Shown: positions 23,100 through 32,689 of the stretch, piece by piece
Numbering within the stretch: the first letter of the stretch is position 1
How the letters are laid out: the number at the start of each line of letters is the position of its first letter
Assembly (NCBI GenBank): GCA_027919835.1
Contig: JANVFP010000039.1
Span: 351,001 to 415,000, forward strand
DNA length: 64,000 nucleotides
Source of the DNA: Lentinula raphanica
Taxonomy: Eukaryota > Basidiomycota > Agaricomycetes > Agaricales > Omphalotaceae
Direction of reading: 5' to 3'
Notes under the pieces: model-generated
Told to the model about the DNA's origin: nothing
The model's database searches: none
The model's input: only the letters and a program-made list of their open reading frames with translations
Position numbers and translations under genes: made by a program

Positions 23100-25806
23100 A
23101 TGCTCAGTGCAATTGCTGCACGAAAGGCAGCAGCGGCTAAAAGTGGCACTGAGCCTAGCTTATCCGCCTCAATCCAAAAGCGACCTCCATCTCCATCTCC
23201 AAAACAAGTGCCCACGAAACGCAAACGTTCGCAAGGTGTTCTACTAGATATCATCCCATCTACGTCTACGCCTATATCCTCAACCGTACAGAAACAGAAG
23301 CGGAAAAGAAATTCCTCGTCTGTTTTTTCTAAGAAGAATCAAAAGCAGAATAAGCATGCGAAGTCTCGATATTTTGGACTGCAGGATCAGGTTTCAGCGG
23401 TAGTGACAACCGAGGGAGACGATGTTGTTGTGCTAGAAAAGGACAATGGAGACCGGGAGGAGGACTGGGATAACTCAGACGTTGAGCTCGAGGGGATAGT
23501 AGAAAGAACAGATGGGGAAGTTTTAGGAACATCAACACAAGGGAAAATCAGAAGAGCTTATTCGCCTAGCCAGCCCATTCCTATGGACGATTCATCAGAA
23601 GAAGAAGAAGAAGAAAAGGAGGAGGAGGAGGAGGGAGTTCAGAAGACTGAGGATCGCGTTCCACCGGGACCGTTGACAACTTTTAAACCCAATCTTGGAT
23701 CAAACATGTTCTATCTTTCCGCTGAAGAAGTTTCTTCGTTGCTGTCTTCTACGACGCCTGGCACGCTCATTGCACTTGACGCATTTGAAACTCTGACGTT
23801 GCTCGGGACGTATCGTTTGACCGTCGTTCAAGGCTCTGTACAAATTGGAGGTGCAATACTACGCAGTCGTATCGAGCCAGAAACACGCGATATTTTTGCC
23901 CCCCGCTCGTCGCCTCTTCCATCAATCCGTGCGCTCTCCTCATCCTCCTCACATTCAGCCCAACTGCCGACAACAGTTCAGAACACTGTAAGAGATAAAA
24001 CTTTACTCCTTCTCCAAGAGTTGCGCACCGGCGTAGAGGGTTTAGGCAAAGTCTGTCGGACATTTGATGCTGTGTTCGATATCCATCCGAGGGATATGCT
24101 CAGTCCTCAAGATTTAGACGAGCAACACGTCCTTCGGTTACAGGGCGTTCGGATTGTTAGTTCATTCTTGTCTTTCGAGGATGACCTTGTTGATACACCA
24201 ACTGTTTAGATCAATCAACAAACGAAATATCTCTCTCCTCTGGATATGCCTTCGTCCTGGGACCGCGCTTTAGACGGTGTTCATCTTCCAACAGAGAATA
24301 CCACTGACAACGACTCTCCTCCAAACATATACCTTGTCACCGGTCCCAAGAAAGTCGGAAAAAGTTCTTTTGCAAGAGCCCTATCGAACAGGCTTCTTTC
24401 TAGGTCAACTCCTGTCACGATTCATCTCTATCTACAACACTCATTTGTCCTTGTCTAGGCATCATCAAGTAGCCTACCTTGACCTTGATCCTGGCCAATC
24501 CGAATTCACCCCCGGTGGTCTTCTGGCACTTTCCCTCATATCCCGCCCCATCCTGGGTCCACCGTTTACCCACCCCACTATTCCCGCCCGATCACACTTC
24601 CTCGGTGCATTTTCTCCTAAAGCAAGTCCCGGGTTATACATAGAAAGCGTGAAGGATCTTGTTCAATTTTGGGCAAGAGAGCTTGGTTGGGGAACGGGTC
24701 AACACCAGCGACAGGGCAATGCGGTCCCTCTCGTTGTGAACACTATGGGATGGACGAAAGGTCTTGGAGCGGACCTAATGTCAACTATACAAGATATTCT
24801 ACTCGATGGGCTTTCTCAGGTGTCCTTCGAGGCATCGCTGGCTTTCGGAACTATTATTGGACGAGGTGAACTCTCTAAAGAGGAAGCAGACATCAAACTG
24901 CCGACGCTACTACATTCATATGAGTTCGACCAACAACAGACGGCGTACCCGACGCAAAGCATCCCTTTGCCGTCATATCCGTTTTCGGGAAATGCAATCA
25001 TCTCTGCGTCCTATGCTCCTCAAAATCAGTTTCCTGTACAAATACATCCTATAGAGCCCGTTCCTATCCCTGATTCAAGCTCCTCTGTTATACCAAGCTA
25101 CCTTAGTAGCTACACAGCAGCAGATCATCGAGCGATAAGTATCATGTCGTACTTCCATGCTATCTTTCCGTCGTCGCCCAGTCCCGACTACCCAAGATTT
25201 CACGATTCACCTTTCCCGTCTTCTGTGACTGCGTCCACTTGGGACACTTCTCTTCCGCTTTTGGCTCGTTCTCCTTATCAAGTCGACGTTGAGCGCGCAA
25301 TAGATCGAGTATTCCTTCGTGGCGTGGGTGCAGCAGGCGAGGTGGTACAAGAGGAGATTGAAAGAGTCCTGGGAGGCGCTGTGATTTCGTTGATCAGTTG
25401 CGAATCTGGCACTTTAGACGACTTGACCTTGTCACACTCCAAAAGGCAAGTGACGAAGATACCCTATATCCCGTCCGCATCCCCTGCTTCATATCCGTCT
25501 CCGTCGAACTCCACTGCGATTGGGCTCGCTTTGATACGGAGCGTGGTCCCTGGTGGAATGCACCTCCATGTATTGACGCCTCTTCCGCTGAATGTAATCG
25601 AAACAGCAAGAGTGATTATCAAGGGAGAGATGGAGCTGCCAATATGGGGATTTGTTGATTCTAGGAACACAGGGACGAGGAAAGAACGGGGGAGCGGCGG
25701 TGCTAGAGGGGGAGATAATGAAGACAACGTGCACAGGGAAGTTCCATTCTTGCAGTGGGATAGGGTAGTGGGTTTGGGTGCGGAGAAGAGGAGAGTGAGG
25801 TTGTAA
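23100..25806 (+). CDS. GRC3: Polynucleotide 5'-hydroxyl-kinase GRC3, C-terminus altered by LTR
   Basis: GRC3/NOL9 kinases phosphorylate RNA 5'-OH ends during ITS2 processing (partner LAS1) and act in the nucleolus. Exons are 23100-24155, 24210-24403 and 24459-25806 with GT-AG introns of 54 and 55 nt, giving 865 aa. The start MLSAIAARKAA is typical of fungal GRC3. Residues 10-240 are basic and acidic low complexity with NLS-like KRKR. A Walker A motif GPKKVGKSS lies at about 397-405, followed by VAYLDLDPGQSEFTPGG and VNTMGWTKGLG. The last sense codon and the stop lie at the edge of the gypsy 5' LTR: LTR bases 25802-25806 (TGTAA) supply the end of TTG and the TAA. The pre-insertion frame would have run about 10 residues further, to TGA at 44086. 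The catalytic core is untouched, so the gene may still work, with a 3' UTR now inside the LTR. Confidence 0.85.
25797..25801 (+). repeat. Target-site duplication, left (GAGGT)
   Basis: GAGGT directly before the 5' LTR matches GAGGT at 44052-44056 after the 3' LTR, the 5-bp duplication expected of Ty3/gypsy integration. Confidence 0.9.
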
Positions 25807-26017
25807 CGGGTATGTACTCTCGGGCTCACGGAGTTAAGCCGAAGGCAGTGCTTTGGCCTGAAGTCGGACGTTTTCGGAGGACTGAGGGATATCTTTGTTT
25901 TTTGTCTACCATCACCCTTTACCCATCGTATCTACTAAAAAGCTCTTGTATCTCTGTGTTCAATCTAACACTCTGTCAAGCGTAGCTTTGGTGATTCTGT
26001 GAGTAACGGGTCTTACA
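25802..26017 (+). repeat. 5' LTR
   Basis: 216 bp, TG...CA termini. It supplies the stop codon of GRC3. It is flanked on the left by GAGGT. Confidence 0.93.
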
Positions 26018-26264
26018 CATTTTTTACGCTGCAGTTATTGCCCACAGGGAAATACTGATGTTTTAAAGATAAAATTTTCACTACTACTTTCGGGTTGAAC
26101 AAACTCGAAAGCATAAAAGTCTATTCCTGGCTACCACTACTAGGAACACTCGAGCCGCTACTAGAAGGCTCGCCGAAATCATTACATTAGGAAACGAATT
26201 ACCGTTTTCAAACAGCTCGCTGCCACAAACTCCGAATCGAAATCAATCCACACTACCATACCCC

Positions 26265-26678
26265 ATGTCAGCGACTACGACTGTCCCGAATCCCACGCAA
26301 ACCTCATCGAGGTTTCAGCTACCGAACGAACCCGTTCACATCTCTCCGCGCGCATCAGCTCAAGCAATCCCAAGAGAAGAAGAAGAAGCAAGACAAGGAG
26401 ATGATGAGGCACAAAATAGCATTGTGCCTGATAGCGTACGAAGATCCAGTCATCGCAGGCGTACAGAGAATGTACCGAGAGCTGCTAGTGATAATAATAA
26501 AGCACATAAAAAAGATTCGGGCATGGGACCATCAAGTAGTGTCTTACCTGGGGGTAGGCAGAATGAGCATGAACTGACTCCCCGCGATTCAGCGTCGCAA
26601 GTTGGTGGAAACCGGAGTGAGATTAGAGCGTCAATGGCTCCCTCACAGATATCAGAGAAGAGCTTCAACGCCGAGTGA
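26265..26678 (+). CDS. Gypsy 5' leader ORF (Gag N-terminal part)
   Basis: A 137-aa hydrophilic ORF starts at the first ATG after the 5' LTR and ends in TGA, overlapping the next frame by a few bases. It has no domain by eye and is rich in Ser, Arg and Glu. The next ORF is in the -1 frame and has no ATG at the junction, so the two may be one Gag joined by -1 frameshifting, or a single indel may separate them. I see no clear slippery heptamer at the overlap. Confidence 0.5.
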   Translation: MSATTTVPNPTQTSSRFQLPNEPVHISPRASAQAIPREEEEARQGDDEAQNSIVPDSVRRSSHRRRTENVPRAASDNNKAHKKDSGMGPSSSVLPGGRQNEHELTPRDSASQVGGNRSEIRASMAPSQISEKSFNAE

Positions 26679-29560
26679 TCCTACAGATCATGCGTGATGA
26701 AGACTTAACTGAATACCTTGAATCCGATATACCTGACCAACGGGTAGTGTTTGAAGGAGAAATCGCATACAGCCAAAATCAACCGAATATACGAATCAAC
26801 TGGCATTCTGGAATACCTAAGGAACTTGAAGAACAAGTTCGTAAAGAAAATGACTTTGTTGACGAATCTGAACCGGATCCAGCTGATCATCGTCAGATAC
26901 GTCGAGAGCAAGCTGTTCCGAACAGGAATCGTACTACTCTTCAGCCATCAAGAGGTAACGATAATCGGGATGGTCAACGGCCATCAGGAACTAGGAGAGA
27001 TTATTGTCATGAGCGTTTCGATGATCGAGGACGTCAAACCCCTCCACATATGAGCAGACGCCAACGGGAGCATCCAGTTAGACAAGGAGCAGGCGGCGGT
27101 CCACCAGGAGGACCACCGGGTCCAGGAAATGGTGGAGATGGAAGCGAAAACAGCTCGGAGGATCGATCCGAGGACGAACAAGGAAGAAGAGTGGATCCCA
27201 GGACACAACGCCAGAGCCAAACTCCATTCCAACAAGACAGGTTTAGCTCTGAAGGACCGAATGTACAGACCAATCAGGTCTATGAATATGACCCGACACC
27301 AAGAAACGAAGAAGAAGTGTTGCGGGCAGCGTTCCATCGATACGAACAGCTGATCAAATTCTACTTGTATGGAGCACCTGCGAATCTTAATTCAGCAGCG
27401 CAGAAAGCAATGCTTCAGAACGTACCTAGGCCTGAAAAGTATAAAGGCTCATCGGATTACAAGAAATTTGATGAATGGATCATGGGCCTCATCCAATGGA
27501 TGAATATGGCTGATCATTGTGGACCGCCTACAAGGTATAGTGCTAGAAGGAAAGGTCAAGTGATTACCTCTACCGACTTGATGCAAACAAACACAATCGG
27601 GTCGTACCTAGAAGGGACTGCACTCCAGTGGTTCCGAGACGAGGTACAGCAAGTACCCGAAGCTTTTGCGCATAATCCTGATCCTTTGGCTTATCGATGG
27701 ACATTCATGCAAGTGGTAAACGGATTATATCAACGTTTCGTTCATGAGGCTTCAATATCGCAGATATCGGATCGGTTCTATGCGGTTACCTATGTACGAA
27801 AGAAAGGAATCAAAACCATGTTCAGTGATCTGAAGCGTTGGGCAGGATGCATGCCTATACCTCCAGATGTCTACACCTTCAAGAAAAGATTGCTGCTGCT
27901 TGTTCCAGAAGCCATGTGCGATGACATGACTCGTATCGAGAAGGTATCGGCGGAACGTTCCAGTGTGAACGAGATAATCCAGGCTGCTATATCTTGCGAG
28001 CGGAGTGACCAAACAGGTCGATACTACGCGAATGCTCGGGAAGCTACAGAGCAGAGTCAGCGTACAATGAAACGAGCGCACGAAGATGATACCGAACCTT
28101 ATTCCAAGCAGACACCCAAATCGTCTAAGGATCGAAAAGGAAAGAAGAAGGAGACTGAATACGTCTCCCCAAAGAAACTCCAAGTGGTCGAGAGCCGTCG
28201 CTATCAAGTAACAGACCATGAGAAGATCAGACAGGAGAAGAAGGACCATGAAAAGAAGCGGGCAAAGGAAGACAAGAATAAGTCTTCAAAACCTTACTTC
28301 CCTGCGGGATCGTGTTTTGACTGCGGGTCATTCGACCACTTCCGAGGCAATCCAAAATGTCCAAAGGCAAATAATGGCGATAAAGGAAACCCTCAAAAAC
28401 CTAAGTTGTATCGTATTGCAGAGGAGGTTCAACGCGATGGAGAAAGACTGTTCCGTCTTGAAGCATCACCCGAGGATTCAACTTCGAGATCAGAAAAGTC
28501 GGATGATAGTACCTGGGTACGGTATGAGGACATTGCAGGCTCTTCAAGAGTGTCGGAGGACAGCAACTCACCAGGAAGTACCTCGGGAAATAGCACTCCG
28601 TCAAATGATAGTTCGACATCAACATCGGAGAGTTCTGAGGAGGAGCCAGACCCATGGGGAGGATCTCAGTTCGACAGTGAAGCTGTTGATGAAGAATACA
28701 TACACACCTCGTCTGGATCAAATTCTGATCAAGGACAGTCAAGCGATAACATGAGACACATGCGAGAGGTGGAGCCTGGTGACTCCGGGGACCAACTCTA
28801 TGCATCGAGGGATGCCTACGTTGCACTAGTCACTGACGAGGTGTCGGATGACACGTACCAAACCGCTGATGAAGGTGATGAACCGGAGGAGACCTATTCA
28901 CTGAACTTCAATGAATACCTGAGATCAATGACTCCTACCGCTGATGGGGGTTTTGAAGCTCACCTGGAACCGACTCGGAAGAACAACCCAGCAAGAAGAA
29001 TTGAGAAGTCAATCCCGATGGGTAATTGCCCCATGCGAAAAGCCGAGCAGAATAGATGCCTGTGTGCATTTGTGGAAATCAACGGCGTCCAGGCATTTGT
29101 GCTGTTCGACAGTGGAAGCACGGCTGATGCTATCAGCCCGGACTATGCTCGGGTCGCAAAGTTGGATGTATTTCAGCTAGAAAATCCTGTCACCCTTCAG
29201 CTGGGAACGAAAGGTAGTCATTCCAGGATCAGCTTTGGGTGTGTAGCACCGTACCGGATAAATGGCGGTAAGATTGGTGATGTTATTGGAAAAGGCTATT
29301 TCGATATTGCCAATATCGACCGATACGACGCAGTTGTTGGTACTGTTTTCATGCGGAAGCATGGAATAGCCCTGGATTTTGAACATAACACCATACGTGT
29401 GGGTGGGAAGTATATCCCAACACTCACCGAAGGTGACGAAACCAAGGAAATGGCGCGACGGTATGCGAAGGCTGTAGCCCCAAGGTTTATTCCTAAGGAA
29501 GGGGAGGAACTGCCGGTGAAAGAACAATCTAAAAAGAAAGAAAAGTCTAAGTCAAATTGA
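26675..29560 (+). CDS. Gypsy Gag-protease
   Basis: About 960 codons; the first in-frame ATG is at 26690. Residues about 250-440 resemble a retrotransposon Gag domain (KFDEWIMGLIQWMNM, YLEGTALQWFRDEV). A zinc knuckle follows, with Cys, Cys, His and Cys in CFDCGSFDHFRGNPKC, one residue longer than the usual CX2CX4HX4C spacing. After an acidic Ser-rich linker comes a retropepsin-type aspartic protease with the active-site triad in VLFDSGSTADAIS (about residue 810). The ORF ends at TGA 29558-29560, and the same frame continues into RT. The stop context TGA-CTA is a known leaky context. Confidence 0.85.
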   Translation: MILQIMRDEDLTEYLESDIPDQRVVFEGEIAYSQNQPNIRINWHSGIPKELEEQVRKENDFVDESEPDPADHRQIRREQAVPNRNRTTLQPSRGNDNRDGQRPSGTRRDYCHERFDDRGRQTPPHMSRRQREHPVRQGAGGGPPGGPPGPGNGGDGSENSSEDRSEDEQGRRVDPRTQRQSQTPFQQDRFSSEGPNVQTNQVYEYDPTPRNEEEVLRAAFHRYEQLIKFYLYGAPANLNSAAQKAMLQNVPRPEKYKGSSDYKKFDEWIMGLIQWMNMADHCGPPTRYSARRKGQVITSTDLMQTNTIGSYLEGTALQWFRDEVQQVPEAFAHNPDPLAYRWTFMQVVNGLYQRFVHEASISQISDRFYAVTYVRKKGIKTMFSDLKRWAGCMPIPPDVYTFKKRLLLLVPEAMCDDMTRIEKVSAERSSVNEIIQAAISCERSDQTGRYYANAREATEQSQRTMKRAHEDDTEPYSKQTPKSSKDRKGKKKETEYVSPKKLQVVESRRYQVTDHEKIRQEKKDHEKKRAKEDKNKSSKPYFPAGSCFDCGSFDHFRGNPKCPKANNGDKGNPQKPKLYRIAEEVQRDGERLFRLEASPEDSTSRSEKSDDSTWVRYEDIAGSSRVSEDSNSPGSTSGNSTPSNDSSTSTSESSEEEPDPWGGSQFDSEAVDEEYIHTSSGSNSDQGQSSDNMRHMREVEPGDSGDQLYASRDAYVALVTDEVSDDTYQTADEGDEPEETYSLNFNEYLRSMTPTADGGFEAHLEPTRKNNPARRIEKSIPMGNCPMRKAEQNRCLCAFVEINGVQAFVLFDSGSTADAISPDYARVAKLDVFQLENPVTLQLGTKGSHSRISFGCVAPYRINGGKIGDVIGKGYFDIANIDRYDAVVGTVFMRKHGIALDFEHNTIRVGGKYIPTLTEGDETKEMARRYAKAVAPRFIPKEGEELPVKEQSKKKEKSKSN

Positions 29561-31540
29561 CTATCCAAAGAATCGGCGAGTACAGATACTGAAAAGGCAC
29601 AACCGCCGTGGACTCGTTACGCACCGACAGTAGAAGACGTTACAGACGAAGAAGATGAAGTTATAGAGGTAACTATGAAGATGTCACCAGATGAAGGGTC
29701 AAATCCCAAGGCAAGGGAGAACGTACAGACAAATGTACAGCAAAAATATACTGACGAAGACATTCCGCGTCTTCGAGAGCAATGGCTGGACCGCTGCAAG
29801 GACATTATGAGCGGAGTTCCCGAGGAAATGCCGCCCTACCGAGAAGTTAACCACACCATCCCGCTCATTGATCCTGAGAAACGGTACAAGCAGTACCCTC
29901 CTAGATGTCCGGATTCGCTTAGAGCTCAACTTACGGAGAAGATAGCTCGGTATACGCGCGCAGGATGGTGGGAACCGAAGACTGTGCAACAAGCTGCACC
30001 GATGTTATGCCTTGCAAAGAAAGATGGTACATTACGATGCACCATTGACTGCCGAGAACGGAATGCAAACACTGTGAAAGACGTCACTCCGTTACCTGAC
30101 CAGGACGCATTGAGGATGGACGTAGCACGTCGAAAATACAGGTCAAAGATTGACCTATCGGATGCATACGAGCAAGTACGCATAATAGCCGAGGATGTTG
30201 GGAAGACCGGATTCGCCACTGTATCTGGGACATTTATAAGCCACACGATGCAGCAAGGGGACTGCAACGCACCATCCACATTTCAGCGACTTATGAACAC
30301 CATATTCCGAGACTATATCGGAGTGTTTATGCATGTATATCTAGATGATATATTCGTGTTTAGCGATACAATCGATGATCATGAACGACACTTACAACTG
30401 GTATTCGACAAACTACGGGAACAACACTTGTTCCTGAAGGCTAGCAAAGTCCAGCTATACGCCAAAGCTATGGATTGTTTGGGACACCTCATTGACGATA
30501 AGGGACTGCATGCCGATGCGGACAAACTTGAGAAGATTCGAAACTGGCGTCAACCACGCAACTATAATGATGTTCAGAAATTTCTTGGATTGGTGAATTA
30601 CCTTGCTCACTTTCTACCAGACGTGTCGTCCTTTACAACACCACTATCGGAGATGTCAAGGAACGACCAGCCATTCTTCTGGAGACCAGTTCATGATGTG
30701 TGCTTCCGCAACATCAAGGAATTATGTGTTCGTACACCGATCTTACGACCAATCGAACCGCGAAAAAACGTACCCATATGGGTAATTTGTGATGCTTCGG
30801 TGTCTGGAATAGGAGCCCTGTATGGACAAGGAGAATCATGGAAAGATTGCCGACCTGCGGGGTTTATGTCTAAAAAGTTCACCGATGCTCAACGGAATTA
30901 TCGCGTGTTTGAATGCGAGATGTTGGCCATACTCGAAGCCCTCCTGAAATGGGAGGATAAGCTCATAGGTTATAAAATAAATGTGGTCACAGACCATGAG
31001 GCACTCACATTTTTCCAAACTCAACGACGACTAAGTAGCCGACAGATGCGGTGGATGGAATATCTCTCGCGATTTGATGTTGATATTACCTATATCAAGG
31101 GAGAGACCAACAGAGTCGCCGACGTGCTATCAAGGTACTATGAGAGTGATATCGACACTGAAATGCACAAACACCAGGACTATGTCAATGCAGACACCCG
31201 ACTTGATAAACTAGGAGAGGACTTACCTATCGGTAGGAAAGATGAGGCCACACACATGCATGAGCAGTTACGAGCACAACGAATAGCACAGGATCTTCAA
31301 GAACCACGAGAGACTGAGGCTGCGCAACTGGAAGCTGAACGGGAACCGGATAAGGAGGAACAATACGACCACCCAAGAGTGAACCCCACAATTGTCGAGT
31401 CAAGGAATAACGATGCAGAAGGAAACGAGCTTCCATTTGAACTCAATACTGATGCAGAGTTTATCAATGATATAAAGAAGAACTACGCAACAGACACGCT
31501 ATTCAGCAAGATACTAGCAAAACCAAAGGATCACGTATGA
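29561..31540 (+). CDS. Gypsy reverse transcriptase-RNase H
   Basis: The same frame as Gag-protease continues openly after the TGA; the first ATG in it is 29675. The RT has LCLAKKDGTLRCTIDCRERN, SKIDLSDAYEQVRI, CNAPSTFQRLMN and the catalytic YLDD (about 30343). RNase H follows with VICDASVSGIGA, FECEMLAILEALLKW and VTDHEALTFF, ending VADVLSRYY. A linker leads to TGA at 31538-31540. The frame then stays open into integrase, so this stop is probably a CGA-to-TGA-type mutation. Confidence 0.9.
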   Translation, partial: LSKESASTDTEKAQPPWTRYAPTVEDVTDEEDEVIEVTMKMSPDEGSNPKARENVQTNVQQKYTDEDIPRLREQWLDRCKDIMSGVPEEMPPYREVNHTIPLIDPEKRYKQYPPRCPDSLRAQLTEKIARYTRAGWWEPKTVQQAAPMLCLAKKDGTLRCTIDCRERNANTVKDVTPLPDQDALRMDVARRKYRSKIDLSDAYEQVRIIAEDVGKTGFATVSGTFISHTMQQGDCNAPSTFQRLMNTIFRDYIGVFMHVYLDDIFVFSDTIDDHERHLQLVFDKLREQHLFLKASKVQLYAKAMDCLGHLIDDKGLHADADKLEKIRNWRQPRNYNDVQKFLGLVNYLAHFLPDVSSFTTPLSEMSRNDQPFFWRPVHDVCFRNIKELCVRTPILRPIEPRKNVPIWVICDASVSGIGALYGQGESWKDCRPAGFMSKKFTDAQRNYRVFECEMLAILEALLKWEDKLIGYKINVVTDHEALTFFQTQRRLSSRQMRWMEYLSRFDVDITYIKGETNRVADVLSRYYESDIDTEMHKHQDYVNADTRLDKLGEDLPIGRKDEATHMHEQLRAQRIAQDLQEPRETEAAQLEAEREPDKEEQYDHPRVNPTIVESRNNDAEGNELPFELNTDAEFINDIKKNYATDTLFSKILAKPKDHV

Positions 31541-32431
31541 TTCGAAATTGTCGACGGATTGATATGGACGAAAGGCCTTGGGGGGAACAGTGTCTTGTGC
31601 ATACCAGAGTCCCTCAAGGGTGAACGATCAATCCGAGGGTTGATACTGGAGCAAGGACATCAAGACGTAGGCCATTTTGGCCCTCAGCGAACAGCTGACT
31701 ACATTCGGCGTTGGTACTGGTGGCCTCGCATCTTCGGGATGTGCGACACTTTCTGTAAATCATGTGAGTGGTGTCACAGGGCGAAAGCAGATTATCGCGC
31801 ACCGGCTGGAAAGCTTCATTCATTGCCAATACCTACAAGGCCATGGCAGTCAATTGGAATGGATTTCATTGGACCGTTTCCTGAGACGAAAGGTTATAAC
31901 TACCTATGGGTAGTGATATGCAGACTCACCTCACAAGTCCACCTCATCCCCTGCCATACGAGCAATACTGCAACAGACCTGTCACTAAAGTACATGCAAG
32001 AGATAGTGCGACTGCATGGGTTACCACAGTCAATAGTATCAGACCGTGATCCGAAATTCACTTCGTTATGGTGGCGGGAGTTGCACAAGTTGCTCGGGGC
32101 CAAGTTGCTTATGTCGACTTCGTTCCATCCCCAGACAGATGGCGCGACAGAACGGGCGAATAGATCGATTGCGCAAATATTTAGAATGGCCATTCGATCT
32201 GACCAGCATGACTGGCTCATAAAAGTGCCATATGTTGAATTCGCACTGAATTCTAGCATAAATGAATCAACTGGATTCGCGCCATTCGAGCTCACTTATG
32301 GGTACATACCATCAATGCTTCTGCACATTCAGAAGTCGGATGAAGCACCTCCTGGAATACGAGCTTTTGGAGTTCAAGCGATGCAGAGCCTGTTTGATGC
32401 TCATGACAGCATTATCCAGCTGAAGCTGTAA
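31541..32431 (+). CDS. Gypsy integrase, N-terminal and catalytic parts (truncated by KDZ)
   Basis: The frame is open from 31541; the first ATG is 31562. It has the HHCC zinc-binding segment (GHFGPQ..., CKSCEWCHRAK) and the DDE catalytic core (MDFIGPFPE, IVSDRDPKF, FHPQTDGATERAN). The genuine integrase reading ends at 32415. The last few codons to TAA at 32429 belong to the KDZ terminal repeat. The remainder resumes at 42002. Confidence 0.9.
   Translation, partial: FEIVDGLIWTKGLGGNSVLCIPESLKGERSIRGLILEQGHQDVGHFGPQRTADYIRRWYWWPRIFGMCDTFCKSCEWCHRAKADYRAPAGKLHSLPIPTRPWQSIGMDFIGPFPETKGYNYLWVVICRLTSQVHLIPCHTSNTATDLSLKYMQEIVRLHGLPQSIVSDRDPKFTSLWWRELHKLLGAKLLMSTSFHPQTDGATERANRSIAQIFRMAIRSDQHDWLIKVPYVEFALNSSINESTGFAPFELTYGYIPSMLLHIQKSDEAPPGIRAFGVQAMQSLFDAHDSIIQLKL
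32408..32415 (+). repeat. KDZ target-site duplication, left (GCATTATC)
   Basis: GCATTATC here and at 41994-42001 flank the KDZ element. Removing one copy plus the element restores the integrase frame. Confidence 0.92.
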
Positions 32432-32689
32432 GAGCTTCACGAAGTAGTCCGATAAGTCTCGGAGTTTACTTCGCGAAGTAACTCGACTGGCTCTCGAAGG
32501 TCCAAAAGGCTTTCCGGTCCCGGTTCTTTTCCCGGTTTTGACGCCCGTGACCCATTCCCGGCATTTCGGCACTGTGTTCTTTTTTTTTTGGGCTTCCTCG
32601 GCACTACGGCACTCTCATTGATCTTCGTGGCTTGGTAATTCTTCTTTTGGCAACGTGGCAGTGCTCATTCCTCATCTCTCACCATAGTC

